Positions 8,535 to 23,900 of a stretch of DNA of 64,000 bases are shown here, one piece after another. The translations under genes were made by a program, and so were the position numbers. The stretch is taken from positions 3,410,001 through 3,474,000 of the forward strand of contig NZ_LR594662.1 of the NCBI RefSeq assembly GCF_901827175.1, given 5' to 3'. The notes below the pieces were generated by a model, which was not told the origin of the DNA, searched no databases, and saw nothing but the letters and a program-made list of their open reading frames with translations. Every line of letters begins with the position of its first letter. The first letter of the stretch is position 1. The stretch comes from Variovorax sp. RA8. GTDB lineage: Bacteria > Pseudomonadota > Gammaproteobacteria > Burkholderiales > Burkholderiaceae_C.

Positions 8535-11500
8535 CTACCCCACCCACTTCCGCGCATTGCGCCAGATCCGGATCCACGGGCTGAGTGCACTGCGGTCGCC
8601 CGAGGTCCAGCTCATCTGGATATTGCGGAACACGCGCTCCGGATGGGGCATCAGCGCGGTGAAGCGGCCGTCGACGGTGGTCACCGAGGTCAGGCCGCCG
8701 GTGCTGCCATTGGGGTTGAAGGGATAGCGCTCGGTCGGCTGGCCATGGTTGTCGACGAAGCGCATCGCCGCGATGGCCTTCGCCGGGTCGCCGCGGTGCT
8801 TGAAGTTCGCGTAGCCCTCGCCGTGCGCGACCGCGATGGGCAGCCGGCTGCCAGCCATGCCGGCGAAGAACAGGCTGGGCGAATCGAGCACCTCGACCAT
8901 CGACAGCCGCGCCTCGAAGCGCTCGCTCTGGTTGGTGGTGAAGCGCGGCCATGCCTCGGCGCCGGGAATGATGTCGGCCAGCTCGGCGAACATCTGGCAG
9001 CCGTTGCACACGCCCAGGCCGAAGGTGTCGCCCCGGCCAAAGAAAGCCCTGAACTGCTCGCCCAGCTTCGGGTTGAAGGTGATGCTGCGCGCCCACCCGA
9101 TGCCGGCGCCCAGGGTGTCGCCATAGCTGAAGCCGCCGCACGCCACCACGCCCTTGAAGTCGGCCAGGTCGGCGCGGCCGGTCTGCAGGTCGGTCATGTG
9201 GATGTCGAAGGATTCGAAACCCGCCTCGTGGAAGGCATAGGCCATCTCGACGTGCGAATTCACGCCCTGTTCGCGCAGGATCGCGACCTTGGGCCGCGCG
9301 AGGTTGAGAAAAGGCGCGGCGACGTTCTCCTCCACGCCCGGCGCCAGGTGCACATGACGGCCGGGGTCCTGAGGCTCGCCGGCGGCGGCATGCTCGGCGT
9401 CGGCGCAGTCCGGGTTGTCGCGCTCGCGGCAGATCTTCCAGCTCACGGCATCCCAGACCTGGTGCAGGTCCTGCAGGCTGGCGCTGAAGATGGCCTTGGC
9501 ATCGCGCCAGACCTCCACCTTGCCCTTGCCGGCCTCGATGGCCGAGGCGCCGGGCCGGGTCTTGCCGACGAAATGACTGTGGGTGCTGAGGCCGTGCGCG
9601 CGCAGCGTCTGCATCACCTCGTTGCGCTCGGCGGTGCGCACCTGCAGCAGCATGCCGAGCTCTTCGTTGAAGAGCGCCTTCAAGCTGAGCTCTTCGCGCC
9701 GGGCGCTGACCTGGCCGGCCCAGTTCTTGGCGTCGCCGTACTCGGCGCGGCTGTCGCTGATGCCGTCGCCCTCGGTCACCAGCAGGTCGATGTTGAGGGC
9801 GACGCCCACATGGCCGGCAAAGGCCATCTCGCAGGCGGCGGCGAACAGGCCGCCGTCGCTGCGGTCGTGCATCGCGAGGATCTTGCCCTCGGCGCGCAGC
9901 GCGTTGACGGCCGCGACCAGCTTGACGAGATCCTGTGGGTCGTCGAGGTCCGGCACGACGTCGCCGCTCTGCCCCAGGGTCTGGGCCAGGATGCTGCCCG
10001 CCATGCGCTGCCGGCCGCGGCCCAGGTCGATCAGGACGAGCGTGCTGTCCAGCTCGGTCGCATCCAGCTGCGGCGTCAACGTGCCCCGCACGTCGGCCAG
10101 GGTGGCGAAGGCGCTCACGATCAGGCTCACGGGCGAGCTGACCTTCTTCTGCTCGCCCTGCGCCTGCCACTGGGTGCGCATGGACAGCGAATCCTTGCCC
10201 ACCGGAATCGAGATGCCGAGCGCCGGACAGAGCGCCAGGCCCACGGCCTTCACCGTCTCGTACAGCGCCGCATCCTCGCCCGGCTCGCCGCAGGCCGCCA
10301 TCCAGTTGGCCGAGAGCTTGACGCGCGAGAGCTCGATGGGCGCGGCGAGCAGGTTGGTGATGGCCTCCGCCACCGCCATCCGGCCCGACGCCGGGGCGTC
10401 GAGGGCGGCGAGCGGGGTGCGCTCGCCCATGCTCATGGCCTCGCCGGCGAAACCCTTGTAGTCGGCCAGGGTCACGGCGCAGTCGGCCACCGGCACCTGC
10501 CAGGGGCCGACCATCTGGTCGCGATGGCTGAGGCCGCCGACAGTACGGTCGCCAATGGTGACGAGGAAGCGCTTGGAAGCAACAGTGGGGTGGGAGAGGA
10601 CGTCGATGGCGGCCTTCTGCAGGTCGACGCCGGTGAGGTCGAGGGGCTTGAACTTGCGCTGGATCGACTGGACATCTCGCAGCATCTTGGGAGGTTTGCC
10701 GAGGAGGACGTCCATGGGCATGTCGACGGGCGGGGTGCCGTCGTCCGCCACGACCAGTTGCCGCTCCTCCGTGGCCACGCCTACCACTGCAAACGGACAC
10801 CGTTCCCGCTCGCAAAAGGCCTTGAACTGTTCAAGCGACTCGGGCGCAATCGCCAGCACATAGCGCTCCTGGCTCTCGTTGCACCAGATCTCCTTCGGCG
10901 CCAGGCCTGATTCTTCCAGCGGCACGGCGCGCAGGTCGAAGCGTGCGCCGCGGCCTGCATCGTTGGTGAGCTCAGGGAAGGCATTGCTCAGTCCACCCGC
11001 TCCCACGTCGTGGATCGCCAGGATGGGGTTCGCCCCGCCCTGCTGCCAGCAATGGTTGATGACCTCCTGGGCGCGTCTTTCGATCTCGGGATTGCCGCGC
11101 TGCACCGAGTCGAAGTCCAGTTCTGCCGCATTGGCGCCGGTGGCCATCGAGCTCGCCGCACTGCCGCCCATGCCGATGCGCATGCCGGGGCCGCCGAGCT
11201 GGATCAGCAGTGTGCCCGCGGGGAACTGGATCTTCTTCGTCTGTCCCGCATCGATGCTGCCGAGGCCCCCCGCGATCATGATCGGCTTGTGGTAGCCGCG
11301 CTGCAGCGTGTCGCGGTCGCTGGCGATGGCCTGCTCGTACTCGCGGAAGTAGCCCAGCAGGTTGGGCCGGCCGAACTCGTTGTTGAAGGCGGCCCCGCCC
11401 AGCGGGCCCTCCGTCATGATCTGCAGCGGGCTGGCGATGTGTTCGGGCTTGCCGTAGCCGCCTTCGGCGGGCCAGAGCTTCGACACGGTGAAGCCGGTCA

Positions 11501-12557
11501 GCCCGGCCTTGGGTCTGGAGCCGCGGCCCGTGGCGCCTTCGTCGCGGATCTCGCCGCCCGCCCCGGTGGAGGCGCCCGGGAAAGGCGAGATCGCGGTGGG
11601 GTGGTTGTGCGTCTCGACCTTCATCAGCACGTGGTTCAGCGCCTCCTGCCTGTCATAGCGGCCGGCAGCCGAGGCGGCGACGAAGCGCTCGACCCTCGAG
11701 CCCTCCATGATCGAGGCGTTGTCGGCGTAGGCCACCACCGTGTGCTGCGGGTTCTGGCGCTCGGTGTGCCGGATCATCGAGAACAGGCTCTGCGGCTGCG
11801 GCTGGCCGTCGATCACGAAGTCGGCGTTGAAGATCTTGTGGCGGCAGTGCTCGCTGTTGGCCTGGGCGAACATCATCAGCTCGACGTCGCTCGGGTTGCG
11901 GCCGAGCCGGGTGAAGGCGTCGATGAGGTAGTCGATCTCGTCCTCCGCCAACGCCAGGCCAAAGCGCGTGTTGGCCTCGACCAGCGCGGCGCGACCGCCG
12001 GCCAGGACATCCACCTGCGCCATCGGCTGGCCCGGCAGTTCGGCAAACAGCGCCGCCGTCTGCGCGAGCCCGGTGAGCACCGATTCGGTCATGCGGTCGT
12101 GCAGCAGCGCAGCCAACGCAGCCAGCGTGTCGTCGTCGAGCACCGGCGCCTTGCCCAGCAGCGGGGCCTTGAGCGCCAGGTGGTACTGCGTGACCCGCTC
12201 GACGCGGCGCAGCGCCAGCCCGCAGTTGTGGGCGATGTCGGTGGCCTTCGAGGCCCATGGCGAGACGGTGCCCAGGCGCGGCGTGACGACCAGCACGGTC
12301 CCCGCCTTGGGCGGCGCGTCGAAGGGCTCGCCGTAGCCCAGCAGGGCGGCGAAGCGCTCGCGTTCGGCACCCTCGAGCGCGTGGTCGGTCGCGACCAGGT
12401 GTACGAAGCGCGCCGAGAGGCCCGCGACGCGGGGCTCGATCGCCTGCAGCCTCGGCAGCAGCTGCCGGGCGCGGAACTCGCTGAGCGCGCTGCCGCCCTC
12501 GAAGAAAGTCACCACCGGGGCGACGGGATGGGAGGGCGCATTCAGGGGCAAGGTCAC
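8535..12557 (-). CDS. purL: Phosphoribosylformylglycinamidine synthase, large one-chain form
   Basis: The 1340-residue cytosolic enzyme makes FGAM from FGAR, ATP and glutamine in purine synthesis. It has the proteobacterial three-domain layout: an N-terminal domain, a central synthetase region with [19 protein letters not shown] and a duplicated AIRS-like half, and a C-terminal glutaminase from about residue 1040. The glutaminase nucleophile is the cysteine in [11 protein letters not shown], and its histidine/glutamate are in [12 protein letters not shown]. Length is as expected. It is monocistronic; map starts divergently 117 bases away. I saw no purine riboswitch or clear PurR box upstream. 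Confidence 0.98.
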   Translation of the reverse strand: MTLPLNAPSHPVAPVVTFFEGGSALSEFRARQLLPRLQAIEPRVAGLSARFVHLVATDHALEGAERERFAALLGYGEPFDAPPKAGTVLVVTPRLGTVSPWASKATDIAHNCGLALRRVERVTQYHLALKAPLLGKAPVLDDDTLAALAALLHDRMTESVLTGLAQTAALFAELPGQPMAQVDVLAGGRAALVEANTRFGLALAEDEIDYLIDAFTRLGRNPSDVELMMFAQANSEHCRHKIFNADFVIDGQPQPQSLFSMIRHTERQNPQHTVVAYADNASIMEGSRVERFVAASAAGRYDRQEALNHVLMKVETHNHPTAISPFPGASTGAGGEIRDEGATGRGSRPKAGLTGFTVSKLWPAEGGYGKPEHIASPLQIMTEGPLGGAAFNNEFGRPNLLGYFREYEQAIASDRDTLQRGYHKPIMIAGGLGSIDAGQTKKIQFPAGTLLIQLGGPGMRIGMGGSAASSMATGANAAELDFDSVQRGNPEIERRAQEVINHCWQQGGANPILAIHDVGAGGLSNAFPELTNDAGRGARFDLRAVPLEESGLAPKEIWCNESQERYVLAIAPESLEQFKAFCERERCPFAVVGVATEERQLVVADDGTPPVDMPMDVLLGKPPKMLRDVQSIQRKFKPLDLTGVDLQKAAIDVLSHPTVASKRFLVTIGDRTVGGLSHRDQMVGPWQVPVADCAVTLADYKGFAGEAMSMGERTPLAALDAPASGRMAVAEAITNLLAAPIELSRVKLSANWMAACGEPGEDAALYETVKAVGLALCPALGISIPVGKDSLSMRTQWQAQGEQKKVSSPVSLIVSAFATLADVRGTLTPQLDATELDSTLVLIDLGRGRQRMAGSILAQTLGQSGDVVPDLDDPQDLVKLVAAVNALRAEGKILAMHDRSDGGLFAAACEMAFAGHVGVALNIDLLVTEGDGISDSRAEYGDAKNWAGQVSARREELSLKALFNEELGMLLQVRTAERNEVMQTLRAHGLSTHSHFVGKTRPGASAIEAGKGKVEVWRDAKAIFSASLQDLHQVWDAVSWKICRERDNPDCADAEHAAAGEPQDPGRHVHLAPGVEENVAAPFLNLARPKVAILREQGVNSHVEMAYAFHEAGFESFDIHMTDLQTGRADLADFKGVVACGGFSYGDTLGAGIGWARSITFNPKLGEQFRAFFGRGDTFGLGVCNGCQMFAELADIIPGAEAWPRFTTNQSERFEARLSMVEVLDSPSLFFAGMAGSRLPIAVAHGEGYANFKHRGDPAKAIAAMRFVDNHGQPTERYPFNPNGSTGGLTSVTTVDGRFTALMPHPERVFRNIQMSWTSGDRSALSPWIRIWRNARKWVG

Positions 12558-12660
12558 GATCGGATCGGCCGTCGGGCCGCATTGGAAACCAGGAGAGGAA
12601 GGCGGTGGCCGCTGACTGGGGCCATCCGCGCCAAGCCCGGAATTTTAGCGGGGTGGATGG

Positions 12661-12666
12661 GATAAT
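12661..12666 (+). promoter_or_regulatory. -10-like element just before map (leaderless or short-leader transcript)
   Basis: GATAAT ends 8 bases before the map ATG, and no Shine-Dalgarno sequence lies between. A start of transcription 6-8 bases after a -10 would fall on or next to the ATG. A good -35 was not found, so the call rests on spacing and on similar patterns before selO and def. Confidence 0.45.
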
Positions 12667-12674
12667 TCCGGCCC

Positions 12675-13499
12675 ATGAGCATCACCTACAAAGACGCCGA
12701 GGGCGTGGCCGGCATGCGCACGGCGGGCCGCCTCGCAGCCGAAGTGCTGGACTACCTGACCCCCCACGTGAAGCCCGGCGTGACCACCAACGAGATCGAC
12801 AAGCTCGCGCACGACTACATCACGCAGGTCCAGGGCGCGATCCCCGCCCCCCTCAACTACATGGGCGCCTCGAGCGTGCCTTACCCCAAGTCCATCTGCA
12901 CCTCGACCAACCACGTGGTGTGCCACGGCATCCCGAACGACAAGCCGCTCAAGAAAGGCGACATCGTCAATATCGACGTCACGGTTATCAAGGATGGGTG
13001 GCATGGTGACACGAGCCGGATGTTCATCGTCGGCGACGCCTCGATCGCTGCAAAGCGCCTGTGCGCCTTCACCTACGAGGCCATGTGGCATGGCATCGTC
13101 AAAGTGAAGCCTGGCGTGCATTTGGGCGACATCGGCTTCGCCATCCAGCGCTTCGCCGAGAGCAACGGCTTCTCGGTGGTGCGCGAGTTCTGCGGCCACG
13201 GCATCGGCCGCGGTTTCCACGAGGAGCCGCAGGTGCTGCACTACGGCAAGCCCGGCACGCTCGACGAGCTCAAGCCCGGCATGACCTTCACCATCGAGCC
13301 GATGATCAACGCCGGCAAGCGCGACATCAAGGAAGACGCCCGCGGCGGCCAGTACGACGGCTGGACCATCGTCACCCGCGACCATTCGCTGTCGGCGCAG
13401 TGGGAGCACACGGTGCTGGTCACCGAGACCGGCTACGAGGTGCTCACGCTCTCGCCCGGCAGCCCGCCGCCGCCTGCCTTCGTCAGCGCCTCGGCTTGA
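12675..13499 (+). CDS. map: Methionine aminopeptidase, type I
   Basis: The 274-residue enzyme removes the initiator methionine from new proteins. The metal-binding residues of type I enzymes are visible: the aspartates in [20 protein letters not shown], the histidine in [12 protein letters not shown], and the glutamates in FTIEPMIN and [10 protein letters not shown]. The C-terminus carries a short proline-rich tail ([10 protein letters not shown]). It lies 29 bases upstream of glnD in the same direction and may be co-transcribed with it. In many relatives map faces rpsB-tsf, which are not in this window. Confidence 0.98.
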   Translation: MSITYKDAEGVAGMRTAGRLAAEVLDYLTPHVKPGVTTNEIDKLAHDYITQVQGAIPAPLNYMGASSVPYPKSICTSTNHVVCHGIPNDKPLKKGDIVNIDVTVIKDGWHGDTSRMFIVGDASIAAKRLCAFTYEAMWHGIVKVKPGVHLGDIGFAIQRFAESNGFSVVREFCGHGIGRGFHEEPQVLHYGKPGTLDELKPGMTFTIEPMINAGKRDIKEDARGGQYDGWTIVTRDHSLSAQWEHTVLVTETGYEVLTLSPGSPPPPAFVSASA

Positions 13500-13528
13500 A
13501 GGCGGCGTCCAGCCTTCGACAGGCTGCC

Positions 13529-16117
13529 ATGGTGGACATCGCTTCCTTGCGTGACGCCTACCGCACGCACAAGCTTGCGCTGTATGACCAGGCACGCAGC
13601 GCGCGCGCACCCACGCGCAGCGTCCACACCGTGCTGCGCCAGCTGGCGGCGCTGGCCGACGAGGCGCTCAACGCACTGTGGGAGGACGCGGGCTTCGGCA
13701 ACCGCCTGGCGCTGGTCGCGGTCGGCGGCTTCGGTCGCGGCGAGCTGTTCCCCTTCTCCGACGTCGATGTGCTGCTGCTGCTGCCTGCCGACCATGCGAC
13801 CGAGATCGAACCGGCGCGCATCGAGGCCTTCATCGGCCATTGCTGGGATGCGGGCCTTGAGATCGGCTCCAGCGTGCGCACGGTGGACGAATGCCTGGCC
13901 GAGGCCGCAAAGGACGTCACGGTCCAGACTTCGCTGCTCGAATCCCGTCTCGTCGCCGGCGACAAGAAGCTCTACGCGGCCTTCCGCAAGAGCTTCCTTG
14001 CCGACATCGACCCGCACGCCTTCTTCGCGGCCAAGACGCAGGAGATGCGGCACCGGCACCAGAAGTACGAGAACACACCCTATGCGCTGGAGCCCAACTG
14101 CAAGGAATCGCCGGGAGGGCTGCGCGACCTGCAGACCGTCCTCTGGGTCGCCAAGGCCGCCGGCTTCGGCAGGCGCTGGGACGACCTGGCGAAGAACGGC
14201 CTGGCCACGCCCTTCGAGGTGCAGCAGATCAAGCGCAACGAGGCCCTGCTGAGCCTGATCCGCGCCCGCCTGCATCTGATCGCCAACCGGCGCGAAGACC
14301 GTCTGGTGTTCGACCTGCAGACTGCGGTCGCCGCCACCTTCGGCTACGTCGGCGAGTCGCAGCGCAAGTCCAGCGAGGCGCTGATGCGCCGCTACTACTG
14401 GGCGGCCAAGGCGGTCACGCAGCTCAACCAGATCCTGCTGCTCAACATCGCCGATCGGCTGAATCCGCAGGAGGAGCAGGCCACCCGCATCAACGAACGC
14501 TTCTTCGAGAAGGGCGGCCTGATCGAGGTCGCGAGCGACGACCTGTACCTCAAGGATCCGCACGCGATCCTCGAGACCTTCCTGCTCTACCAGAAGACCA
14601 TCGGCGTCAACGGCCTGTCGGCGCGCACGCTGCGCGCGCTCTACAACGCGCGCCACGTGATGGACAGCAAGTTCCGCAACGACCGCGTGAACCATGCGAC
14701 CTTCATGCGCATCCTGCTGGAGCCGCGCGGCATCACGCATGCCTTCAGGCTGATGAACCAGACCTCGGTGCTGGGCCGCTACCTGCGCGTGTTCCGCAGC
14801 ATCGTGGGGCAGATGCAGCATGACCTGTTCCACGTCTACACGGTCGACCAGCACATCCTGATGGTGCTGCGCAACGTGCGCCGCTTCTTCATCGCCGAGC
14901 ACGCGCACGAGTACCCCTTCTGCTCGCAGCTCGCAGGCGGCTGGGACAAGCCGTGGATCCTCTACGTCGCGGCCCTGTTCCACGACATCGCCAAGGGTCG
15001 CGGCGGCGACCACTCGGAGCTCGGCGCGCGCGACGTGCGGCGCTTCTGCCGCCAGCACGAAATCCCGCGCGAGGACGCCAGGCTGATCGAGTTCCTCGTT
15101 TCCGAGCACCTGGTGATGAGCCAGGTCGCGCAGAAGCAGGACCTGAGCGATCCCGAGGTGATCGGCGGCTTCGCCCGGCGCGTCGGCAACGAGCGCTACC
15201 TGACGGCGCTGTACCTCCTCACCATCGCCGACATCCGCGGCACCTCGCCGCGCGTGTGGAACGCCTGGAAGGGCAAGCTGCTCGAGGACCTCTACCGATC
15301 GACGCTGCGCGCCCTGGGCGGCCGCATGCCCGACCCGGGCGCCGAGGTGGAGGCACGCAAGCGCGAGGCTCTGGTGCAACTGGCCTTGCATGCGCAGCCC
15401 TTCGAGGCGCACAAGGCGCTGTGGGAGACGCTGGACGTGGGCTACTTCATGCGCCACGACGCCTCCGAGATCGCCTGGCACACCAAGCAGCTCTCGCGCC
15501 ACGTGCCGCCGAGGAACGTGCCGGTGGACCCGCATGCGCCCGCGATCGTGCGCGCCCGGCTCTCGCCGGTGGGCGAAGGACTGCAAGTGGTGGTCTACAC
15601 GCCCGACCAGCCCGATCTGTTCGCGCGCATCTGCGGCTACTTCGACCAGTCCTCCTTCAGCATCCTCGACGCCAAGGTGCACACCGCCACCAACGGCTAC
15701 GCGCTCGACACCTTCCAGATCGTCACCACCTTCATTCCCGAGCACTACCGCGACCTGATCAGCATGGTCGAGACCGGCCTGGCCAAGACGCTGGACGACG
15801 CCGGCCCCCTGCCCTCGCCCAGCAAGGGCCGCGTGTCGCGCCGGGTGCGCAGCTTCCCGATCAAGCCGCGGGTCAGCCTGCTGCCCGACGAAAAGGCGCA
15901 GCGCTGGCTGCTCAACATCTCGGCCAGCGACCGCGCGGGCCTGCTGTACTCGGTGGCACGCGTGCTGGCGCGCCATCACCTCAACCTGCAGCTCGCCAAG
16001 ATCACGACGCTGGGCGAGCGGGTGGAGGACACCTTCCTGATCAGCGGGCCCGAGCTGCAGGGCCAGCGCACGCAGGCGACGATCGAGACTGAGCTGCTCG
16101 AGGCCCTGGCCGCTTGA
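13529..16117 (+). CDS. glnD: Bifunctional uridylyltransferase/uridylyl-removing enzyme (PII)
   Basis: The 862-residue protein senses glutamine and adds or removes UMP on PII signal proteins. Domains in order: a nucleotidyltransferase with [20 protein letters not shown] (about residues 65-85); a GlnD PII-uridylyltransferase helical part; an HD hydrolase domain with [20 protein letters not shown] (about 485-505); and two C-terminal ACT domains for glutamine sensing (about 680-760 and 790-862). The start at 13529 gives the usual [16 protein letters not shown] beginning; longer in-frame readings run back into map and are shadows. No ribosome site is obvious. Confidence 0.97.
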   Translation: MVDIASLRDAYRTHKLALYDQARSARAPTRSVHTVLRQLAALADEALNALWEDAGFGNRLALVAVGGFGRGELFPFSDVDVLLLLPADHATEIEPARIEAFIGHCWDAGLEIGSSVRTVDECLAEAAKDVTVQTSLLESRLVAGDKKLYAAFRKSFLADIDPHAFFAAKTQEMRHRHQKYENTPYALEPNCKESPGGLRDLQTVLWVAKAAGFGRRWDDLAKNGLATPFEVQQIKRNEALLSLIRARLHLIANRREDRLVFDLQTAVAATFGYVGESQRKSSEALMRRYYWAAKAVTQLNQILLLNIADRLNPQEEQATRINERFFEKGGLIEVASDDLYLKDPHAILETFLLYQKTIGVNGLSARTLRALYNARHVMDSKFRNDRVNHATFMRILLEPRGITHAFRLMNQTSVLGRYLRVFRSIVGQMQHDLFHVYTVDQHILMVLRNVRRFFIAEHAHEYPFCSQLAGGWDKPWILYVAALFHDIAKGRGGDHSELGARDVRRFCRQHEIPREDARLIEFLVSEHLVMSQVAQKQDLSDPEVIGGFARRVGNERYLTALYLLTIADIRGTSPRVWNAWKGKLLEDLYRSTLRALGGRMPDPGAEVEARKREALVQLALHAQPFEAHKALWETLDVGYFMRHDASEIAWHTKQLSRHVPPRNVPVDPHAPAIVRARLSPVGEGLQVVVYTPDQPDLFARICGYFDQSSFSILDAKVHTATNGYALDTFQIVTTFIPEHYRDLISMVETGLAKTLDDAGPLPSPSKGRVSRRVRSFPIKPRVSLLPDEKAQRWLLNISASDRAGLLYSVARVLARHHLNLQLAKITTLGERVEDTFLISGPELQGQRTQATIETELLEALAA

Positions 16118-16217
16118 GAGTGAGTCTCCCCAAGCCCTCAGAGGACGGTCAGGAAGACGTGGACGGAATCGACCACAATCGCCCCTGTTTTTTTAACAAC
16201 AGAAGGGCCTTTCGAAC

Positions 16218-16622
16218 ATGATCCGTTCCGACGACACCGGCAAACTCATCCTGCGCCTCGCGCTGGGCATCCTGATGCTGCTGCATGGCATTGCCAAGAT
16301 CCAGGGCGGCGTAGGGTTCGCGGCGAGCATGTTGACTTCGCATGGCCTGCCGGGCGCCCTCGCCTACCTTGTCTATGTCGGCGAGATCGTCGCGCCGGTG
16401 CTCCTGATCATCGGCCTCTACACGCGGCCGGCGGCATGGATCGTGGTCATCAACATGCTCGTCGCCATCTGGCTGGTGCACATGAAGCAGATCGGCATGC
16501 TCAACAAGCAGGGCGGCTGGGAGCTGGAGCTGCAGGGTCTGTTCCTCTTCAGCGCGCTGGCCGTGGCCTTCCTGGGCGCCGGGCGCTTCAGCATCGGCGG
16601 CAACAGCGGACGCTACAACTAA
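16218..16622 (+). CDS. DoxX family inner-membrane protein
   Basis: The 134-residue protein has four hydrophobic segments, beginning LILRLALGILMLLHGIAKI, and includes YVGEIVAPVLLIIGLYTR, the conserved core of the DoxX/YphA family. Members are small inner-membrane proteins linked in some bacteria to thiol or oxidative stress; the exact role is unknown. A ribosome site (AGAAGG) precedes the ATG. It converges on def with only 5 bases between the stops, and no terminator is visible between them. Confidence 0.9.
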   Translation: MIRSDDTGKLILRLALGILMLLHGIAKIQGGVGFAASMLTSHGLPGALAYLVYVGEIVAPVLLIIGLYTRPAAWIVVINMLVAIWLVHMKQIGMLNKQGGWELELQGLFLFSALAVAFLGAGRFSIGGNSGRYN

Positions 16623-16627
16623 GCGCG

Positions 16628-17167
16628 CTACTCGTCTTCGGCCGCATCGAGGCCCGGGAACAGGATCTCGGTGTAGCCGAAGCGCGAGAAATCGCGCACC
16701 CGCATCGGGTAGAGCTTGCCCAGCAGGTGATCGACCTCGTGCTGCACGACGCGTGCGTGGAAGCCGCTGACGGTGCGGTCGATGGGATCGCCGTACGGGT
16801 CGAAGCCGGTATAGCGGATGTGGGCGAAGCGCGGCACCACGCCGCGCAGCCCGGGCACGGAAAGGCAGCCTTCCCAGCCTTCTTCCTCCTCGGCGCCGAC
16901 CGGCGTGATGACGGGATTGATCAGAACCGTGCGCGGCACGGCCGGCGCATCCGGATAGCGCGGGTTGAGGGTGTCGGTGCCGAAGATCACGAGCTGCTGG
17001 TCGACGCCGATCTGCGGCGCGGCAAGGCCGGCGCCGTTCACCGCATGCATGGTCTCGAACATGTCCCGCACCAGCAGGTGAAGCTCGTCGGTGTCGAAGG
17101 CGGCGACCGGCTGCGCGATGCGCAGCAGCCGTGGGTCGCCCATCTTGAGGATCTCGCGTACCGTCAT
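16628..17167 (-). CDS. def: Peptide deformylase
   Basis: This zinc or iron enzyme removes the formyl group from the N-terminus of new proteins, upstream of methionine aminopeptidase in the same pathway. All three signature motifs are visible: [16 protein letters not shown] (metal cysteine) and QHEVDHLLG (metal histidines and catalytic glutamate). I chose the ATG at 17167 ([15 protein letters not shown]), which gives 179 residues. An in-frame ATG three codons upstream at 17176 would give 182. GATAAT sits 7 bases before the chosen ATG with no ribosome site, suggesting a leaderless transcript. Confidence 0.96.
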   Translation of the reverse strand: MTVREILKMGDPRLLRIAQPVAAFDTDELHLLVRDMFETMHAVNGAGLAAPQIGVDQQLVIFGTDTLNPRYPDAPAVPRTVLINPVITPVGAEEEEGWEGCLSVPGLRGVVPRFAHIRYTGFDPYGDPIDRTVSGFHARVVQHEVDHLLGKLYPMRVRDFSRFGYTEILFPGLDAAEDE

Positions 17168-17204
17168 GGCCGCCATTATCGCGACCGTGCAGGGCGCGGC
17201 GCCA

Positions 17205-17636
17205 TCAAGGAGGGGTCTGGGTGTTCGAGTCCGGCGAGGTCAGCATGCGGTTGATCTCGCGCCCGCTGCGCCCCGGGGGAATCGGCACCTGCGTGCCGGC
17301 AACGCCGCCGGTCCGCGGGCCGAGGCCCGGCGGCGGCGGCACGGGAACGCCGGGGCGGGCCCCGCTCCAGCCGGAGCGCGGATAACCCGCACGAGGGGAG
17401 TAACCGGGCCGTCCCTGGTCGTAGCGGTACGGATAGGGATAACGCGGACGGGAGTAATAGCCGCCGCCATAGCTGCCGTCGATGTACACGTTCGGCTGGA
17501 CCACGACCGGGCCGGGGTCCACATAGTAGGGGTCGGAGTACCCGTAGGAGCCTGCTGGATAGGCGACACAGCCGCCGAGCAGCGCCGCGCCGCCGAGCAC
17601 GGCACACACACCCAATAGACGGCGATTCTTGATCAT
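17205..17636 (-). CDS. Tyr/Gly/Pro-rich lipoprotein, unknown function
   Basis: The 143-residue product starts [20 protein letters not shown] and has a lipobox LLGGC, so it should be lipidated and placed in the outer or inner membrane. The mature part is low-complexity, rich in Tyr, Gly, Pro and Arg (for example [10 protein letters not shown]), with no recognised domain. The start at 17636 is preferred over a longer frame because AGGAG lies 6 bases before it and the signal peptide begins there. Similar short proline/tyrosine-rich lipoproteins are common in Comamonadaceae. Confidence 0.8.
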   Translation of the reverse strand: MIKNRRLLGVCAVLGGAALLGGCVAYPAGSYGYSDPYYVDPGPVVVQPNVYIDGSYGGGYYSRPRYPYPYRYDQGRPGYSPRAGYPRSGWSGARPGVPVPPPPGLGPRTGGVAGTQVPIPPGRSGREINRMLTSPDSNTQTPP

Positions 17637-17750
17637 GATGGACTCCTGGTCGGTACTTGGTCTATTCAACGTCCCTTTGTAGACCTTGTTGACTACTGGC
17701 GAATGAAGCTGCGTAACGCACGGTAAACGCCCGGTAAAGCTTGGGCGACC

Positions 17751-20926
<3,176 letters not shown>

Positions 20927-20933
20927 CCGGTGC

Positions 20934-23900
20934 CTACGCGGCCTCGGCCATCGACACGGCCGATTCCATGTCGACCGCCACGATGCGCGAGACGCCCTGC
21001 TCCTGCATGGTCACACCGATCAGTTGCTCGGCCATCTCCATCGCGATCTTGTTGTGGCTGATGAAGAGGAACTGGGTCTCGCGGCTCATCGCCGTCACGA
21101 GCTTGGCGTAGCGCTCGGTGTTGGCGTCGTCCAGCGGCGCGTCCACCTCGTCCAGCAGGCAGAAGGGCGCGGGATTGAGCTGGAAGATCGCGAACACCAG
21201 CGCAATCGCGGTCAATGCCTTCTCGCCGCCCGACAGCAGGTGGATGGTCTGGTTCTTCTTGCCGGGCGGCTGGGCCATCACCTGCACGCCGGAGTCGAGG
21301 ATCTCGTCGCCGGTCATCATGAGCCTGGCGTTGCCGCCGCCGAAGAGCTCGGGGAACATGCGGCTGAAGTGCTCGTTGACGATCTTGAAGGTGCCGCCGA
21401 GCAGCTCGCGCGTCTCGCCGTCGATCTTGCGGATCGCGTCCTCCAGCGTGTTGATGGCCTCGTTGAGGTCGGCCGACTGCGCGTCGAGGAAGGTCTTGCG
21501 CTCGCTCGCCACCGCGAGCTCGTCGAGGGCGGCGAGGTTGACGGCGCCCAGCGAGGCAACCTCGCGGTTGAGCCGGTCGATCTCCGACTGCAGGCCGGTG
21601 AGCCGGACCTTGTCCTCCTCGATCGATCGTGCGACCGCCTCGAGGTCGGCCTCGGCATCGGCCAGCAGCTGCTGGTACTGCTCGAAGCCCAGGCGCGCGG
21701 CCTGCTCCTTCAGCTGCAGCTCGGTGATGCGCTGGCGCAGCGGATCGAGCTCGCGCTCAAGCTGCAGCCGGCGCTCGTCGCTGGCACGCAGTTTGAGCGT
21801 GAGGTCGTCGTACTGGCTGCGCGCGGCGCCCAAGGCGGTCTCGCGCTCCAGCTTGAGTGAGAGCGCGTCCTGCAGCCCGGCCTGGGCCGCGGCGTCGGAC
21901 AGGCGGCCGAGCTCGGCGCGGGCGCGCTCGTTCTCTTCGGTGAGCGAAACGACCTGCTGGGTCGCCGTCTCGATGGCGCGGTTGAGCTCGGCGCGCCGCG
22001 CTTCCAGCGTGCGCTGTGCGAAGACGGCCTCCTGCGCCTGGCGCTCCAGGCTGCGGTGCTGCTCGCGGCTGGCGGACAGGGCGCGGCCGGCCTCGATCAC
22101 GCGCTCGTCGAGCTGGGCATGACGCTCCTGGCTGTCGGCCAGCTGCATGTCGAGCTCTTCGAAGCGGCCCTCGGCGGCGACGCGCTTTTCCTGCAGCTCC
22201 TCGAGCTGGGCCTCGACCTCGCCGAGGTCGGTGGACAGTTGCTCGCTGCGCGCGCGCGTCTGCTCGGCCAGCTGAGTGAGGCGCAGCGTCTCGACCTGCA
22301 GCTCGTGCGCGCGCGACTGCGTGTCGGCTGCTTCGCGCCGCACCGCGACCAGGCGCTGCGCGGCGTCGCCATAGGCAGACTCGGCGCGGGCCAGCGCGGT
22401 GCGGGCCTCCTCGCTGATCAGCGTCTGGGCGCGCAGCTGGCGCTCCAGGTTCTCCATTTCCTGCTGGCGCGCCAACAGGCCGGCCTGCTCGGAGTCCTGC
22501 GCGTAGAAGCTCACGCTGTGAGCCGTGACCGCATGGCCGCTCTTGACGTAGATCGCCTCGCCCGGCTGCAGCTTGTCGCGCTGGGCCAGGGCTTCTTCGA
22601 GCGTCGGCGCGGTGAAGCACCCGTGCAGCCAGTCGGCGAGCAGCGCCTGCTGGCCAGCGTCGCCGAGGCGCAGCAGGTCCGCCAGGCGCGGCAGCGCGCC
22701 CGGCGCCTGCGGCGCGGCCGCCGTGGGCGGGCTGTAGAAGGCCAGCTTGGCCGGCGGCGCATCGCCGCCGAAGGCGCGGACCATGTCGAGGCGGCTGACC
22801 TCGAGCGCGCCGAGGCGCTCGCGCAGCGCGGCTTCGAGCGCGTTTTCCCAGCCCTGCTCGATATGGATGCGGCTCCACAGGCCCTGCAGGCCTTCGAGGC
22901 CGTGCTTGGCCAGCCAGGGGGCCAGCTTGCCGTCGGTCTTGACCTTTTCCTGCAGGGCCTTCAAGGCTTCGAGCCGGGCCGACAGCTCGGCGTGGCGCGC
23001 GCCCTCGGTGTTGACGGCCTGCTGCTTGCCGCGGCGGTCCTCGTCGAGCTGCGGCACGGATTCCTGCAACTCGTGCAGGCGCGCATCGGCTTCACTGGCG
23101 GCTTCCTGTGCGGCGGCCAGCTGTTCCTGCAGCTCGCGCAGGCGGGACTCGTCGGGCGCCGCCAGCGCGTTCTGGTCGCTGCGCAGGCGCTCGGCGCGCT
23201 GCGTGAGCTGGCGGTGCTGATCCTCGATGTTGCGCTGGTCGGCGGCCAGCACCTGGATCTGCTGCTGCACCTGCGCGACGCTCGCACGCTGGGCATTGGC
23301 CTCCTCCTGGGCGCGCTGCTGCGCTTCTTCGAGGCCGGGGAGGCGCGCGTCGTGCTCCTCGAGCTGGGCGGCCAGCAACTCGGCCTGCTCCTCGGCGTTC
23401 ACGCCCTGGCCGGCGAGCGTCTCGATCTCGGCCTCGGCGTCCTCGCGGCGCGTGTTCCATTGCGCAATCTGCTCGCCGAGCTGCACCAGGCGCTGCTCGA
23501 CCCGCTGGCGGCCCTCGACCACGAAGCGGATCTCGCCCTCCAGCCGGCCGACCTCGGCACTGGCCTCGTAGAGCTTGCCCTGCGCCTGGTTGACCTGGTC
23601 GCCGGCCGCGTAGTGCGCCTGGCGCACGGTCTCGAGCTCGGACTCGACATGGCGCAGGTCTGCCATGCGCGATTCGAGGTCGTTGATGGCCTTCTCGCCA
23701 TCGGCCTTGACCTTGGCCTGGTCGCCCTCGCTCTCGCTGCGCTTCAGGAACCACAGCTGGTGCTGCTTGCGCGTCGCGTCGGCCTGCAGCGTGTTGTAGC
23801 GGGTGGCGACCTCGGCCTGCTTCTCGAGCCGCTCGAGATTGCTCGTGAGCTCGCGCAGGATGTCCTCGACGCGCGTGAGGTTCTCGCGCGTGTCGCCGAG

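Noticed and set aside
8505-10910. 801-residue open frame on the plus strand
   Set aside because: It is the antisense shadow of purL; high GC content leaves such frames open and its sequence resembles no family.
13433-15979. 848-residue open frame on the minus strand
   Set aside because: Antisense shadow of glnD; no recognisable domain.
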